Part shown: piece after piece, positions 6,475-14,842 of the stretch | Layout of the letters: each line of letters opens with the position of its first letter | How positions within the stretch are numbered: the first letter of the stretch is position 1 | From: Candidatus Kapaibacterium sp. | GTDB taxonomy: Bacteria > Bacteroidota > Ignavibacteria > Palsa-1295 | Length of the DNA stretch: 23,331 nucleotides | NCBI GenBank assembly: GCA_025450975.1 | Contig: JANWLI010000026.1 | Span: forward strand, 1 to 23,331 | Direction: 5' to 3' | Notes under the pieces: model-generated | Told to the model about the DNA's origin: nothing | Database searches by the model: none | What the model saw: only the letters and a program-made list of their open reading frames with translations | Program-made: the position numbers and the translations under genes

Positions 6475-9400
6475 GTGAAGCATTGCATTGTTCTCTTTTC
6501 ACTACTCGTTATTTCTCAAGGGTTTGCCCAGAATCCAAACGAATGGAAACCGCGAGGCGTAGGCGGCGGCGGCGCATTATTCAGCCCGGGCTTTAACCCC
6601 TGGAATGCGAAGGAGCTCTTTGTCCCCTGCGACATGAGCGAAGTTTTTCATACTACCGACCTCGGCAAGTCCTGGGATCCGGTCGACTTCCGCCAGCTCC
6701 AGGCATATCCGAACGCGAAAGCATCATTCACCAGGAATGGCAAGACGATCTATACTATCGATGCATCGAACGATCAAAGACGTCCGAAGCGCTCGACCGA
6801 CGGTGGCAAGACCTGGACATTCTTACCGATCGATCCTACCGGTGGAGATGCCTACGGCATTTGGGCAGATCCGGGAAATGAGAATCGTCTTCTCGTCTCA
6901 AGCTACAATACCCTCTACTTCACGAACGATAAAGGGCTGACCTTCACACAAAAGTATCAGGCAGTCAATAACAATGCAGGCCTTCATGTTGCCGGTGTCT
7001 TCTTCGATACCGTAAATATTTTCGTCGGCACCAACGAGGGGCTAGTCGTCTCGTTCAACCACGGCGCGACATTTTTCATCGATCCCCACGGCGGCATTCC
7101 GCAAGGTGAGTCGATCGTTGCATTCGCCGGTGGTGAGGCTGGTGGCTACAAGCGCATGTACTGCATCACCCATTCGCAGGTGTATGCAGGAATTCAGGGA
7201 CACGATTATCATGGATATAAGAATGTGTACTCGATGCCCTATGGTCCCGGCTCCGTCTGGATCCTTCGTTCGGATAAGATCCCTCCGGGCAACTACCCCT
7301 TCTTCCTCGATATGGCGCGCAACGATCTTGACAATGTCTACGTCGCCGGCGGCAGCGATAACGGGCAGCCCGTCATCTTTAAGTCGACGAACGGGGGCAT
7401 CATGTTCATGCCGGTGTTCGTAACGCAGAACAATACGAATATTGCAACCGGTTGGCAAGGCGATGGCGGCGATCGCGCCTGGACCTATGGCGAGTATCCG
7501 CTCGGCTTCGATGTTGCCGATCTTAACTCCGATCATGTGGCGATCACTGACTTTGGTTTTGTACATGTGTCTTCTACCGGAGGCGACTCCTGGGATCAGG
7601 CATATGTAAAGCCCAAAGACCAGAACAATCCAAATGCGCTTACGCCGAAGAAAAAAGGATATCGCTCAGTAGGCTTGGAAAACACGACTTCCTGGCAGGT
7701 GTATTGGTTCGACTCGACGACGATGTTCGGATGCGCTTCGGATATCCGCGGCGTGCGCTCGACCGATAGGGGCGTAACCTGGTCGTTCAACCATACCGGC
7801 CTCAATCATAACTCGCTTTACCGTATTACGAAAGATCGTATTCGCGAACGCTGGTACGGCGCAGCAGCGTCGGTTCATGATATGTATCAGAGTACGTACC
7901 TTACCGATGCCAAGATCGATAACGGCAATGGTGCAGTTCTCCACTCGAGCGATAAAGGTGCCTCGTGGTATGTCGTACACGACTTTGCAGCGCCTGTTGT
8001 CTGGGTTGCAACCGATCCGAGCCATACGAATAAACTGTATGCCGCAGTCGCACATTCGACCAATGGCGGTATCTACTTGACGGACAACATACAGAATCTT
8101 GCATCGTCAGTCTGGCAGAAATTGCCGAACCCGCCACGAACCGAAGGACATCCCTCGAACATTGTCGTGACCGATGACGGAACGCTGGTCGTCACTTATT
8201 CAGGAAGACGTGATGCTTCCGGTACGTTCACTCCCAGCTCCGGTGTTTTTATTAGTACGAACGGTGGTATGACCTGGCTTGATCGCAGCGATCCGGCAAT
8301 GCACTACTGGACCAAAGATATTACGATCGATCCGCATGACGGATCACAGAATACCTGGTATGCCGGCGTCTTTAGCGGATGGGGCGGAGCGCCCAATGGC
8401 AAGGGCGGTCTCTACAAAACATCGAATCGTGGCATAACGTGGAGTCGCATCCACACAGCAGACCGCGTGACTAGCTGCACGTTCCATCCGACAGATCCGA
8501 GCGAGATGTACTTCACAACTGAGCAGAACGGCCTCTATGTTACGCATACGGCGCAGTCTGCTTCACCTGCGTTCACTCAGGTAGCGAAGTACCCGTTCCG
8601 TCAGCCGGAGCGGGTGTTTTATAATCCCTACAATGCGAGCGACATTTGGGTCACGAGTTTCGGTAATGGCATGCGACAAGGAGACCGGGCGAATATTCTT
8701 CCTCCGCCAGTAAGGAAGATATCGCTTGTTGCGCCGCCAAATCTTGCAGACTCGATCGTCCCGAATAGTGTCGACTTTTTCTGGACTTCAGAAGAAAATG
8801 CAAAGACCTATGCGTTCCAGTATTCGAGCCATCCGGATTTTCTGAATCCGATAACTATCGGTCCGATCTTCGATACAACGGTTTCTATTTCGCTCCTCGA
8901 TCACACGCAATATTTCTGGCGTGTGCGTGGAGATAACGAATCAGGAGAAGGCAGCTGGTCAAACAGTTGGAGTTTCCGCACTTCGTCGCGTGTGCCGAGC
9001 AAGGTATTGCTCTATGTCCCTGCGACCGGCGATACAAATATTATCTCGAATTTGTATGTGATGAAGTGGTGGCCGGTCGATTCGATCACCGGATATCAGA
9101 TGGAGATCCGGAAGAATGACACGGTCGTTAAGCTGATCGACTTAAGTGCAGCACCATCGACACTGGCACCGGTCCTTGAATACTTTACCTGGTATACCTG
9201 GCGTGTGCGTGCAGTCAAAGACGAGACGTACGGGCCGTGGTCGGAATTCCGCCGCTTCCGCACCGCTCCGGAACCTGCCGCTCCGCCGCAACTTGTCTCC
9301 CCTGCTAATGACTCTACCGGAGTGCCGACGAGTTTCCGTCTCATCTGGACGTGGTCGGAACGCTCAGATAATTTCATGGTGCATGTTTCGAAATCACCGG

Positions 9401-9843
9401 ATTTTTCAACACTGGAATTTGCCGACGATCAGATCTATGGGACGCTGATCAACTTCATGTACTTCGACCCGAATACGAAGTACTACTGGCGTGTCCGTGG
9501 AAAGAATGGCGGCGGTGTAGGTACTTGGTCTGATGTCTGGAGCTTTACGACAGCACCAACGGTAAGTGTAGCAACTGATAAAACTGCTGCAATCCGGTTT
9601 TCCTGCGTACCGAACCCTGTTACCGAAATTGCAAAGCTTCATTTCACAATGAGTGAAGCTGGTAGGGCGTCGATATCGCTCTTTACGATGCTGGGTGTCC
9701 GAGTACAAACGGTAGCCGATCTGCAGTACGACACCGGCGAGCATTCGATCGATTGGCAGCCCGGATCGCTGGCTTCGGGGAAATACCTCCTTCGGCTAGA
9801 GGCAGAGGGAGCGTCGACGATCGTACCGGTGATCATACGGTAG
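6475..9843 (+). CDS. large secreted Asp-box propeller protein with three Fn3 domains and T9SS domain
   Basis: A 1122-residue exported protein. The GTG start at 6475 has AGGA at 6463-6466, 8 bases upstream, and opens a signal peptide (MKHCIVLFSLLVISQGFAQ). Residues about 22-740 are beta-propeller material with Asp boxes such as TTDLGKSW (60-67), KRSTDGGKTW, VRSTDRGVTW, LHSSDKGASW, FISTNGGMTW and YKTSNRGITW; the opening WKPRGVGGGGALFSPGFNP recalls GH74-like propellers. Three fibronectin-III-like domains follow (about 744-840, 841-932 and 933-1030), each with a YFWRVR/YTWRVR/YYWRVR strand and a WSFRT-like end. The type A T9SS domain begins near 1039 (IRFSCVPNP) and ends VPVIIR. Glycan or polymer binding or hydrolysis at the cell surface is plausible, but no catalytic pair could be assigned. 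Confidence 0.9.
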   Translation: MKHCIVLFSLLVISQGFAQNPNEWKPRGVGGGGALFSPGFNPWNAKELFVPCDMSEVFHTTDLGKSWDPVDFRQLQAYPNAKASFTRNGKTIYTIDASNDQRRPKRSTDGGKTWTFLPIDPTGGDAYGIWADPGNENRLLVSSYNTLYFTNDKGLTFTQKYQAVNNNAGLHVAGVFFDTVNIFVGTNEGLVVSFNHGATFFIDPHGGIPQGESIVAFAGGEAGGYKRMYCITHSQVYAGIQGHDYHGYKNVYSMPYGPGSVWILRSDKIPPGNYPFFLDMARNDLDNVYVAGGSDNGQPVIFKSTNGGIMFMPVFVTQNNTNIATGWQGDGGDRAWTYGEYPLGFDVADLNSDHVAITDFGFVHVSSTGGDSWDQAYVKPKDQNNPNALTPKKKGYRSVGLENTTSWQVYWFDSTTMFGCASDIRGVRSTDRGVTWSFNHTGLNHNSLYRITKDRIRERWYGAAASVHDMYQSTYLTDAKIDNGNGAVLHSSDKGASWYVVHDFAAPVVWVATDPSHTNKLYAAVAHSTNGGIYLTDNIQNLASSVWQKLPNPPRTEGHPSNIVVTDDGTLVVTYSGRRDASGTFTPSSGVFISTNGGMTWLDRSDPAMHYWTKDITIDPHDGSQNTWYAGVFSGWGGAPNGKGGLYKTSNRGITWSRIHTADRVTSCTFHPTDPSEMYFTTEQNGLYVTHTAQSASPAFTQVAKYPFRQPERVFYNPYNASDIWVTSFGNGMRQGDRANILPPPVRKISLVAPPNLADSIVPNSVDFFWTSEENAKTYAFQYSSHPDFLNPITIGPIFDTTVSISLLDHTQYFWRVRGDNESGEGSWSNSWSFRTSSRVPSKVLLYVPATGDTNIISNLYVMKWWPVDSITGYQMEIRKNDTVVKLIDLSAAPSTLAPVLEYFTWYTWRVRAVKDETYGPWSEFRRFRTAPEPAAPPQLVSPANDSTGVPTSFRLIWTWSERSDNFMVHVSKSPDFSTLEFADDQIYGTLINFMYFDPNTKYYWRVRGKNGGGVGTWSDVWSFTTAPTVSVATDKTAAIRFSCVPNPVTEIAKLHFTMSEAGRASISLFTMLGVRVQTVADLQYDTGEHSIDWQPGSLASGKYLLRLEAEGASTIVPVIIR

Positions 9844-9934
9844 AAACCGACCCATACGTATGAATTCGGGTTCATGGATAGCGTTTTAGCCGATTTTACC
9901 GAACGAAACGCTTACCGTATATAGTTAGTATTTG

Positions 9935-9954
9935 ATTCTCAAAATATTGAGAAT
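9935..9954. promoter_or_regulatory. 20-bp inverted repeat upstream of dksA-like gene
   Basis: ATTCTCAAAATATTGAGAAT has perfect 8-bp arms around AATA. It lies about 88 bases before the dksA-like ATG, and a further half-site ATTCTC occurs at 9963-9968. A looser pair AGCGTTT (9880-9886) and AAACGCT (9906-9912) lies just upstream. It is AT-rich with no U-run of terminator quality, so an operator is more likely than a terminator for the preceding gene. Confidence 0.4.
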
Positions 9955-10041
9955 ATTTTAGCATTCTCGGTGTTTTACGGCGTTAATTTTGGGATTCACC
10001 CCGTATTTTGCGGAGAATCAAGGGACGAAGGATACTTACGA

Positions 10042-10689
10042 ATGAGCAAAACAGCGAAACCCGCAAAGAAGACCACAGCAAAGGCAGCTAAACCAGTTGC
10101 AAAGAAGGCTGTTGCTACAAAAAAGCCTGTTAAGGCGGAAAAAAATGGTACTCCAATGAAGGCATCAAAAGAAGTTTTAGCCAAGAAACCTGTCGCCAAG
10201 GGAAGCCTCCCTCCGATGAAGATCTCGGCAAACGATAACGATGTTATCGCCAATGCGAAAGTCCGTTTTGGGACGAAAGACCTCGACATCTTCCGCAAAG
10301 AGATCATCAAGCAGCGCGACGAAGCAAAAGAAGAGTTTGATATCATTAGCCAGCAGCTCCTTGATACGAGCGGCGAATACGATGCGGAAAATCAGTCGTT
10401 TGCTCTTCATACTGCCGAACAAGGTTCGGATGCGATGGAGCGTGAAAAGCTGTTTTTACAGGCACAACGCACAAGCGACTATATCAAGAAGCTTGACGAA
10501 GCGCTCGAGCGTATAGACCGCGGCACCTACGGCATTTGTGTCGTATGCGGCAACCTGATCGAGAAGCCCCGCCTTTTCGCAGTACCGATCACGCAGAAGC
10601 ACGTCGTCTGCAAGAATAAGACTAATGCAAAGAAATTCAACCTCTCCGAAGCGGTTTCTCTGGAAGCGGTTGAAGATAATGTCGATTAA
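10042..10689 (+). CDS. TraR/DksA-family zinc-finger protein with Lys/Ala-rich H1-like tail
   Basis: A 215-residue protein of the TraR/DksA family, whose members bind RNA polymerase through the secondary channel and modulate initiation. I start at the ATG at 10042: it begins MSKTAKPAKKTTAK, whereas the frame open from GTG 9970 adds residues unlike the family. Residues 1-60 are Lys/Ala/Pro-rich, like a histone H1 tail. Residues about 78-160 form the coiled-coil region (FRKEIIKQRDEAKEEF to KKLDEALERIDRGTYG). The zinc site has Cys166, Cys169, His187 and Cys190 (CVVCG and HVVC), so a CCHC set rather than four cysteines. Asp and acidic residues of the coiled-coil tip are not clearly DksA-like. Two bases separate it from lspA, an adjacency consistent with co-expression. 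Confidence 0.85.
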   Translation: MSKTAKPAKKTTAKAAKPVAKKAVATKKPVKAEKNGTPMKASKEVLAKKPVAKGSLPPMKISANDNDVIANAKVRFGTKDLDIFRKEIIKQRDEAKEEFDIISQQLLDTSGEYDAENQSFALHTAEQGSDAMEREKLFLQAQRTSDYIKKLDEALERIDRGTYGICVVCGNLIEKPRLFAVPITQKHVVCKNKTNAKKFNLSEAVSLEAVEDNVD

Positions 10690-10691
10690 GC

Positions 10692-11294
10692 GTGAAGCAA
10701 AAGTCCTCGCTGCGCATCCTCTGGGTTGCTGCAGCCATCGTTATCGTTGACCAGCTAACGAAGCTCGCCGTTAAGGGCGTCCCGTTCCTCGGGATCGAAG
10801 GAATGCCGCTGCATTCGTCGTTCCCGTTCATCGGCGACATCCTTCGCATTACCTATGTCGAGAATCCAGGTATTGCCTTCGGCATCACGATTCCGGGTAT
10901 GAAGATCTTCTTCTCCCTCTTCTCGATCGTTGCTGCCGTCGCCATCTTTATTTACCTCCGACGTAACAGCGACAAACTTGCCGGCTGGGACAGGATCGCG
11001 CTCGTGCTGATCATGGGAGGCGCGGTTGGCAACCTCATCGATCGCTGTTTCTACGGAGTACTCTACGGCGAGCAAGCGCTCTTTTACGGCTATGTCGTCG
11101 ACTTCCTCGACTTTGGCTACGAGCGAAATTGGTGGCCGATCTTTAACATCGCCGATTCGGCAGTCTCCGTTGGCGTTACAATCCTGGCGATTCGCTTACT
11201 CTTCAAAAAACCGGTTGCCGAACCTGCACCGACCGGAACCTCGGATCGCACTATTTCCGAACCGATGCATGATGAGCTCCATCATCACGCCTGA
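10692..11294 (+). CDS. lspA: lipoprotein signal peptidase (signal peptidase II)
   Basis: Inner-membrane aspartyl protease that removes signal peptides from diacylglyceryl-modified prolipoproteins such as the BamD in this window. The 200-residue protein starts with GTG two bases after the dksA-like stop. It shows IVDQLTK (18-24), VENPGIAFG (56-64), GGAVGNLIDR (109-118), VVDFLDF (135-141) and FNIADSAVSVG (151-161). Asp137 and Asp155 match the catalytic pair. Between NLIDR and VVDF there is a longer loop (CFYGVLYGEQALFYGY) than in proteobacterial LspA. Four hydrophobic segments are visible. The C-terminal tail beyond 172 is extra and ends DELHHHA; this stretch overlaps the start of the next gene. 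Confidence 0.94.
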   Translation: MKQKSSLRILWVAAAIVIVDQLTKLAVKGVPFLGIEGMPLHSSFPFIGDILRITYVENPGIAFGITIPGMKIFFSLFSIVAAVAIFIYLRRNSDKLAGWDRIALVLIMGGAVGNLIDRCFYGVLYGEQALFYGYVVDFLDFGYERNWWPIFNIADSAVSVGVTILAIRLLFKKPVAEPAPTGTSDRTISEPMHDELHHHA

Positions 11295-12087
11295 GGTACT
11301 TTCCCGTTTTCCTGACCACACGCTCGAGGGTCGCCACCGCATCGCCTTAGCATGGATCGATTCACCTACTGACCGGCTTCTCGATGCAGGGTGCTCCTAT
11401 GGCTACGCTACCCGCTTTTATACCGCCAAGGCAAAACATGTCGTCGGTATCGATCTCGACGAACTCCATGTTGCCGTGGGAAATACCAAGTATCCGTCGA
11501 TCGAATTTGTCCGGAGTGCAATCGACAGCACTCCCTTTGCAAACGAGTCCTTTGACTGCATCGTGATGACGGATGTGCTCGAGCATGTCCGCGACCGCAA
11601 ACTGGCACTTAACGAATTGTATCGGCTGCTCAAACCTGGTGGAGCAGCGATCATTACAACACCACACAAAGGTCTCTTCACCTTGTTCGATCCGTACAAC
11701 TACGGCTACTACCTCAAGCGGTATTTTCGGCCAGTCTATACTATACTGTTTAAACTTGTGCGGATCGTCAAGGATGGCAAGGCGCCGACAGAGGAGAACC
11801 CTCACCATGCTCAAAAGCATTATCACTTCAGCAAGCCAGAGATGCTGGCAATACTCGACGACTCTGACTTTGCGGGCAACTACCAGATCGAACACTGCTG
11901 CCGGTCAGGATTCTTCATCGAACCGTTCATGCTAAATATGGAGATCCTACTTCGCTTCTTTATCAAGGACTACGGTACGGTGCGCAAAGTCCTCAAGCCC
12001 CTGGCATGGCTTGCCGATAAGGATTATGGAATCAATTACCACCTACTTTCGTCCAATATTGGGCTAAAACTCCGGAAAACTCGGTAG
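11272..12087 (+). CDS. class I SAM-dependent methyltransferase
   Basis: Predicted methyltransferase of about 271 residues. Motif I LLDAGCSYGYATRF (near 36-49), the acidic VVGIDLDE, and TDVLEHV with LLKPGGAAIITTP are typical of the Methyltransf_11/UbiE-like class. The C-terminal half (YYLKRYFRPVYTILFKLVRI, later MLNMEILLRFFIKDYG) is hydrophobic-basic and could sit against the membrane. Substrate is unknown; similar proteins often act on lipids, quinones or cell-surface sugars. The start is one of two tandem ATGs (11269 or 11272) inside the 3' end of lspA, giving an overlap of 23-26 bases; the upstream extension of the frame only reads lspA in another phase. No clear ribosome binding site is visible. 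Confidence 0.82.
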   Translation: MSSIITPEVLSRFPDHTLEGRHRIALAWIDSPTDRLLDAGCSYGYATRFYTAKAKHVVGIDLDELHVAVGNTKYPSIEFVRSAIDSTPFANESFDCIVMTDVLEHVRDRKLALNELYRLLKPGGAAIITTPHKGLFTLFDPYNYGYYLKRYFRPVYTILFKLVRIVKDGKAPTEENPHHAQKHYHFSKPEMLAILDDSDFAGNYQIEHCCRSGFFIEPFMLNMEILLRFFIKDYGTVRKVLKPLAWLADKDYGINYHLLSSNIGLKLRKTR

Positions 12088-12123
12088 TTGTAACTTTCGC
12101 ATTCTAAAGCGTTCTTTTACCAC

Positions 12124-12139
12124 GTGTGTGTGTGTGTGT
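12124..12139 (+). repeat. (GT)8 dinucleotide tract in lectin gene leader
   Basis: Eight uninterrupted GT units end 20 bases before the ATG of the C-type lectin gene. Tracts like this are prone to slipped-strand length changes. The position is in the 5' leader or promoter, so a length change would alter spacing rather than reading frame if the ATG at 12160 is the true start. Confidence 0.85.
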
Positions 12140-12159
12140 TGGAAATTCCTTCTATTACC

Positions 12160-13719
12160 ATGAAAAGATCATTACTAGTGTGTTTAGTGGCTGTATGTGC
12201 ACTTTCTACTCAAAGTTTTGCACAATGCGCCCCTCCTTCGGCATTCTATTCTTTCGATTTCGGCGGTCATACGTACAAGATCGTTAAAGAAAAGCTCACC
12301 TGGACTGATGCTTCAATTTGCGCCGTAAACAACGGCGGCAAGCTTGCAGAGATCACTTCCAAAGCTGAAAACGATACTATTTTCGCTCATATCGCCCGAG
12401 CAGGTGTACTGCCTAGCTATGCAACCCCACCTGATGGCGGTGGCGCTGGTTACGTATGGATCGGTGCAACCGATAAACATACGGAAGGCATGTGGATCTG
12501 GGGCGGCGATAATAGCCCTAACGGCACGAACTTCTGGAACGGCCAGGGAGCACTCGGCGATGGCAACGGCGATGGTGTTCCCGGTATGTATAATAACTGG
12601 GGTGGCACATCGATCAATGGCAATTCACCCAATGAGCCCGATGATTTTATAGGAACGCAGGATGCTGGCGCACTGGCCCTGGACTTCTGGCCAAAAGGTC
12701 AGCTCCCGCCGTATACCGGCATTGCCGGTGAGTGGAACGACCTCAACGTAGGCAGCGCGCTCTATTTCGTTATGGAGCGGAATTGTCTCGATAGACGAAT
12801 CACGAAAGATACTGCGATCTGCGAAGGAGAGCAAGTATTTTTAGGCGGTTCCTTCCGGAAAATAGGAGGTATTTACCTCGACAGCTTCAAGACCGCGCTC
12901 GGATGTGACAGCGTCATCGCAACGACACTTACCGTCTTGGGAGAGTCTGTGCTTGAGGTTAAAGATACTATTTGTCAAGGCGACTCGGTGTTCTTCGGCG
13001 GTTCGCAGCGCAAGGTAGCCGGCAGGTACGAGTCGACATTCCAAAGCTCACTCGGCTGCGATAGCCTTGTTGCGCTGACCTTGACGGTAACCACAACGAT
13101 CAACCGTGCCCGTACGACGACGATCTGTCGCGGTAATAGTGTTGACATCGGTGGCGTACCTCGTACGGAACCGGGACAGTATCCGGTAACCTACAAGTCC
13201 GTTGCCGGATGTGACAGCGTTGTGACCACCACGCTGATTGTGAATGCCGCCGATACGTCGGTTACGACCAACGGCGTAGTATTGAGCTCGAATGCAAGCG
13301 GTGCCGACTACATCTGGATCGATTGCAATAATGGCAATACTCCTGTTCCGAATGCGTTGAGCAAGGACTTTACACCGGCTGTTGCAGGCAACTACGCAGT
13401 TGTTGTGATCCAGAACGGCTGTATCGACACCTCGGCTTGCTATGCAGCTTCGCCGTCGAGTGTTATCGAAAATACCTTCCCGACGCAGATCGCCGTCTAT
13501 CCGAACCCGGCAACCGATAAGGTTACGATCGACCTCGGCGATTCGTACGGCAATGTCATCGTGAAGCTCGTTGCCACGAATGGCAAGGATGTCCGCTCAT
13601 TTACGCATACTTACGGCGAGACGATCGTCCTGAGCATAGGCGACCTCGCATCCGGTACCTACTTCCTCCAGATCAATACGCCAGACCGCTCAGCTCTGGC
13701 AAAGATCATCAAGAAGTAA
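12160..13719 (+). CDS. secreted C-type lectin-domain protein with T9SS sorting domain
   Basis: A 519-residue surface protein. I choose ATG 12160 because it opens a signal peptide (MKRSLLVCLVAVCALSTQSFAQ); the frame also stays open from GTG 12124 through the GT tract. A C-type lectin-like domain spans about 37-210, with YVWIGATD (98-105), EGMWIWGGD (109-117), NEPDD (158-162), GEWNDL (190-195) and YFVMERNC. Three repeats with an exact 51-residue period follow, marked by ICxG cysteines at 221, 272 and 323 and GCDS cysteines at 249, 300 and 351. A type A T9SS domain starts near 444 (IAVYPNPATDKVTIDL) and ends LAKIIKK. Adhesion or glycan binding is likely, but ligand is unknown. A terminator follows. 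Confidence 0.9.
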   Translation: MKRSLLVCLVAVCALSTQSFAQCAPPSAFYSFDFGGHTYKIVKEKLTWTDASICAVNNGGKLAEITSKAENDTIFAHIARAGVLPSYATPPDGGGAGYVWIGATDKHTEGMWIWGGDNSPNGTNFWNGQGALGDGNGDGVPGMYNNWGGTSINGNSPNEPDDFIGTQDAGALALDFWPKGQLPPYTGIAGEWNDLNVGSALYFVMERNCLDRRITKDTAICEGEQVFLGGSFRKIGGIYLDSFKTALGCDSVIATTLTVLGESVLEVKDTICQGDSVFFGGSQRKVAGRYESTFQSSLGCDSLVALTLTVTTTINRARTTTICRGNSVDIGGVPRTEPGQYPVTYKSVAGCDSVVTTTLIVNAADTSVTTNGVVLSSNASGADYIWIDCNNGNTPVPNALSKDFTPAVAGNYAVVVIQNGCIDTSACYAASPSSVIENTFPTQIAVYPNPATDKVTIDLGDSYGNVIVKLVATNGKDVRSFTHTYGETIVLSIGDLASGTYFLQINTPDRSALAKIIKK

Positions 13720-13745
13720 AAATTAAAAGAATTCATTTGGAGAAA

Positions 13746-13776
13746 GGCTATTTGGTTAACCCGAATAGCCTTTTTT
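13746..13776 (+). terminator. intrinsic terminator after the lectin gene
   Basis: A 10-bp stem (GGCTATTTGG with CCGAATAGCC, one G-U pair) closes the 5-base loop TTAAC and is followed directly by six T. It lies 26 bases after the lectin stop and separates that gene from the rluD-like transcript. Confidence 0.92.
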
Positions 13777-13822
13777 CGTATCACTAACGGAAGTAGCCGA
13801 ACCCGTGTTGTTAGCGTCCATT

Positions 13823-14842
13823 ATGTCGGACGCCGAAGAGATCATCCCAACAGAAGCTGACGCGAGCGAGCCGTTTCGGACGATCGTGCTCGACGTGCCG
13901 AAAGGCGAAACGCCGGAGCGCATCGATCAGTATCTGGCACGCATGATCGCCAATACGTCGCGCTCAAAAGTCCAGGATGCGATCGCTGCCGATGCCGTTA
14001 CCATAAACGGGATTGTCCTCGACCGCCCATCATATAAGGTCAAAGGCGGGGACCTGATCGAAGTCCGCATTCCAAAGGCAAAACGTCCCGACACTGCAGC
14101 CGAAGCGATCCCCCTTGTGATCCTCTTCGAAGATGACGACCTCATAGTCCTCAATAAGGCAGCCGGCATGATCGTGCATCCGACGCTTGCAACCAATACC
14201 GGTACGCTCGTCAATGCCCTGCTCCATCACATCGATAATCTCAAAGACGACGCGCTCGATAGCGACCGTCCCGGCATCGTGCACCGCCTCGATAAAGACA
14301 CCTCCGGCCTGATGGTAGTAGCCAAGAATGAGCGCGCACATCGAAATCTGGCAAAGCAGTTCTTTGACCATACGGCACACCGCGTCTACCATGCGATCTG
14401 CTGGGGAAATCCGAAGCAGAACTACGGAAAGATCGAGACGCTCATCGGCAGACATCCGAAAGATCGTAAGAAATTTACCGTTACCGAAGAAGGAAAGAAT
14501 GCCATCAGCGAGTATTTCGTGATCGAAGAACTCAAAGGCTTTTCGCTGATCGAACTTCGTCTGAAGACCGGCCGTACGCATCAGATCCGTGTCCATATGC
14601 AACACATCGGCCATCCGGTCTTTGGGGACTTCACTTATGGGGGTCGGGCGATGAATGTCGTGCGTCATGATGTACCGAAGTTCAAGCAGCATGTTGACAA
14701 CCTCCTGATCGAAATGCCGCGGCAGGCCCTGCATGCGAAGACCTTACGACTCTACCATCCCACGACCGGAGATCTCATGGAATGGACGAGCGAACTGCCC
14801 GAGGATATGGTCTACATTCTTGACGATATGCGAAGGATGTAA
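13823..14842 (+). CDS. rluD: 23S rRNA pseudouridine synthase, RluD/RluA family
   Basis: Enzyme isomerising uridines to pseudouridine in RNA; the RluD type acts on helix 69 of 23S rRNA. In the 339-residue form, an S4 RNA-binding domain covers about 33-90 (RIDQYLARMIANTSRSKVQDAI to VKGGDLIEVRIP). The catalytic domain contains LVILFEDDDLIVLNKAAGMIVHP and HRLDKDTSGL (154-163) with catalytic Asp157, then LKTGRTHQIRVHM and GHPVFGDFTYGG. I choose ATG 13823; GTG 13805 would add six residues and cannot be excluded. RluD rather than RluA/RluC is suggested by the S4 domain and length, not proven. The TAA overlaps the MFS gene's ATG by one base, so the two are probably coupled. Confidence 0.9.
   Translation: MSDAEEIIPTEADASEPFRTIVLDVPKGETPERIDQYLARMIANTSRSKVQDAIAADAVTINGIVLDRPSYKVKGGDLIEVRIPKAKRPDTAAEAIPLVILFEDDDLIVLNKAAGMIVHPTLATNTGTLVNALLHHIDNLKDDALDSDRPGIVHRLDKDTSGLMVVAKNERAHRNLAKQFFDHTAHRVYHAICWGNPKQNYGKIETLIGRHPKDRKKFTVTEEGKNAISEYFVIEELKGFSLIELRLKTGRTHQIRVHMQHIGHPVFGDFTYGGRAMNVVRHDVPKFKQHVDNLLIEMPRQALHAKTLRLYHPTTGDLMEWTSELPEDMVYILDDMRRM

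Noticed and set aside
9935..9960. AT-rich hairpin as a terminator for the large Fn3 protein gene
   Set aside because: The stem is weak and the following TATTTTA is not a good T-run; an operator is the simpler reading.
9970..10041. Longer start of the dksA-like gene at GTG 9970
   Set aside because: The added residues are not family-like and would overlap the presumed promoter region; ATG 10042 begins the Lys-rich tail cleanly.
11026..11268. N-terminal extension of the methyltransferase frame within lspA
   Set aside because: It is lspA read in another phase, Ser/Thr-rich and without methyltransferase homology.
14030..14734. 234-residue minus-strand frame opposite the pseudouridine synthase
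   Set aside because: The plus-strand protein carries all RluD motifs; the antisense translation shows no family features.
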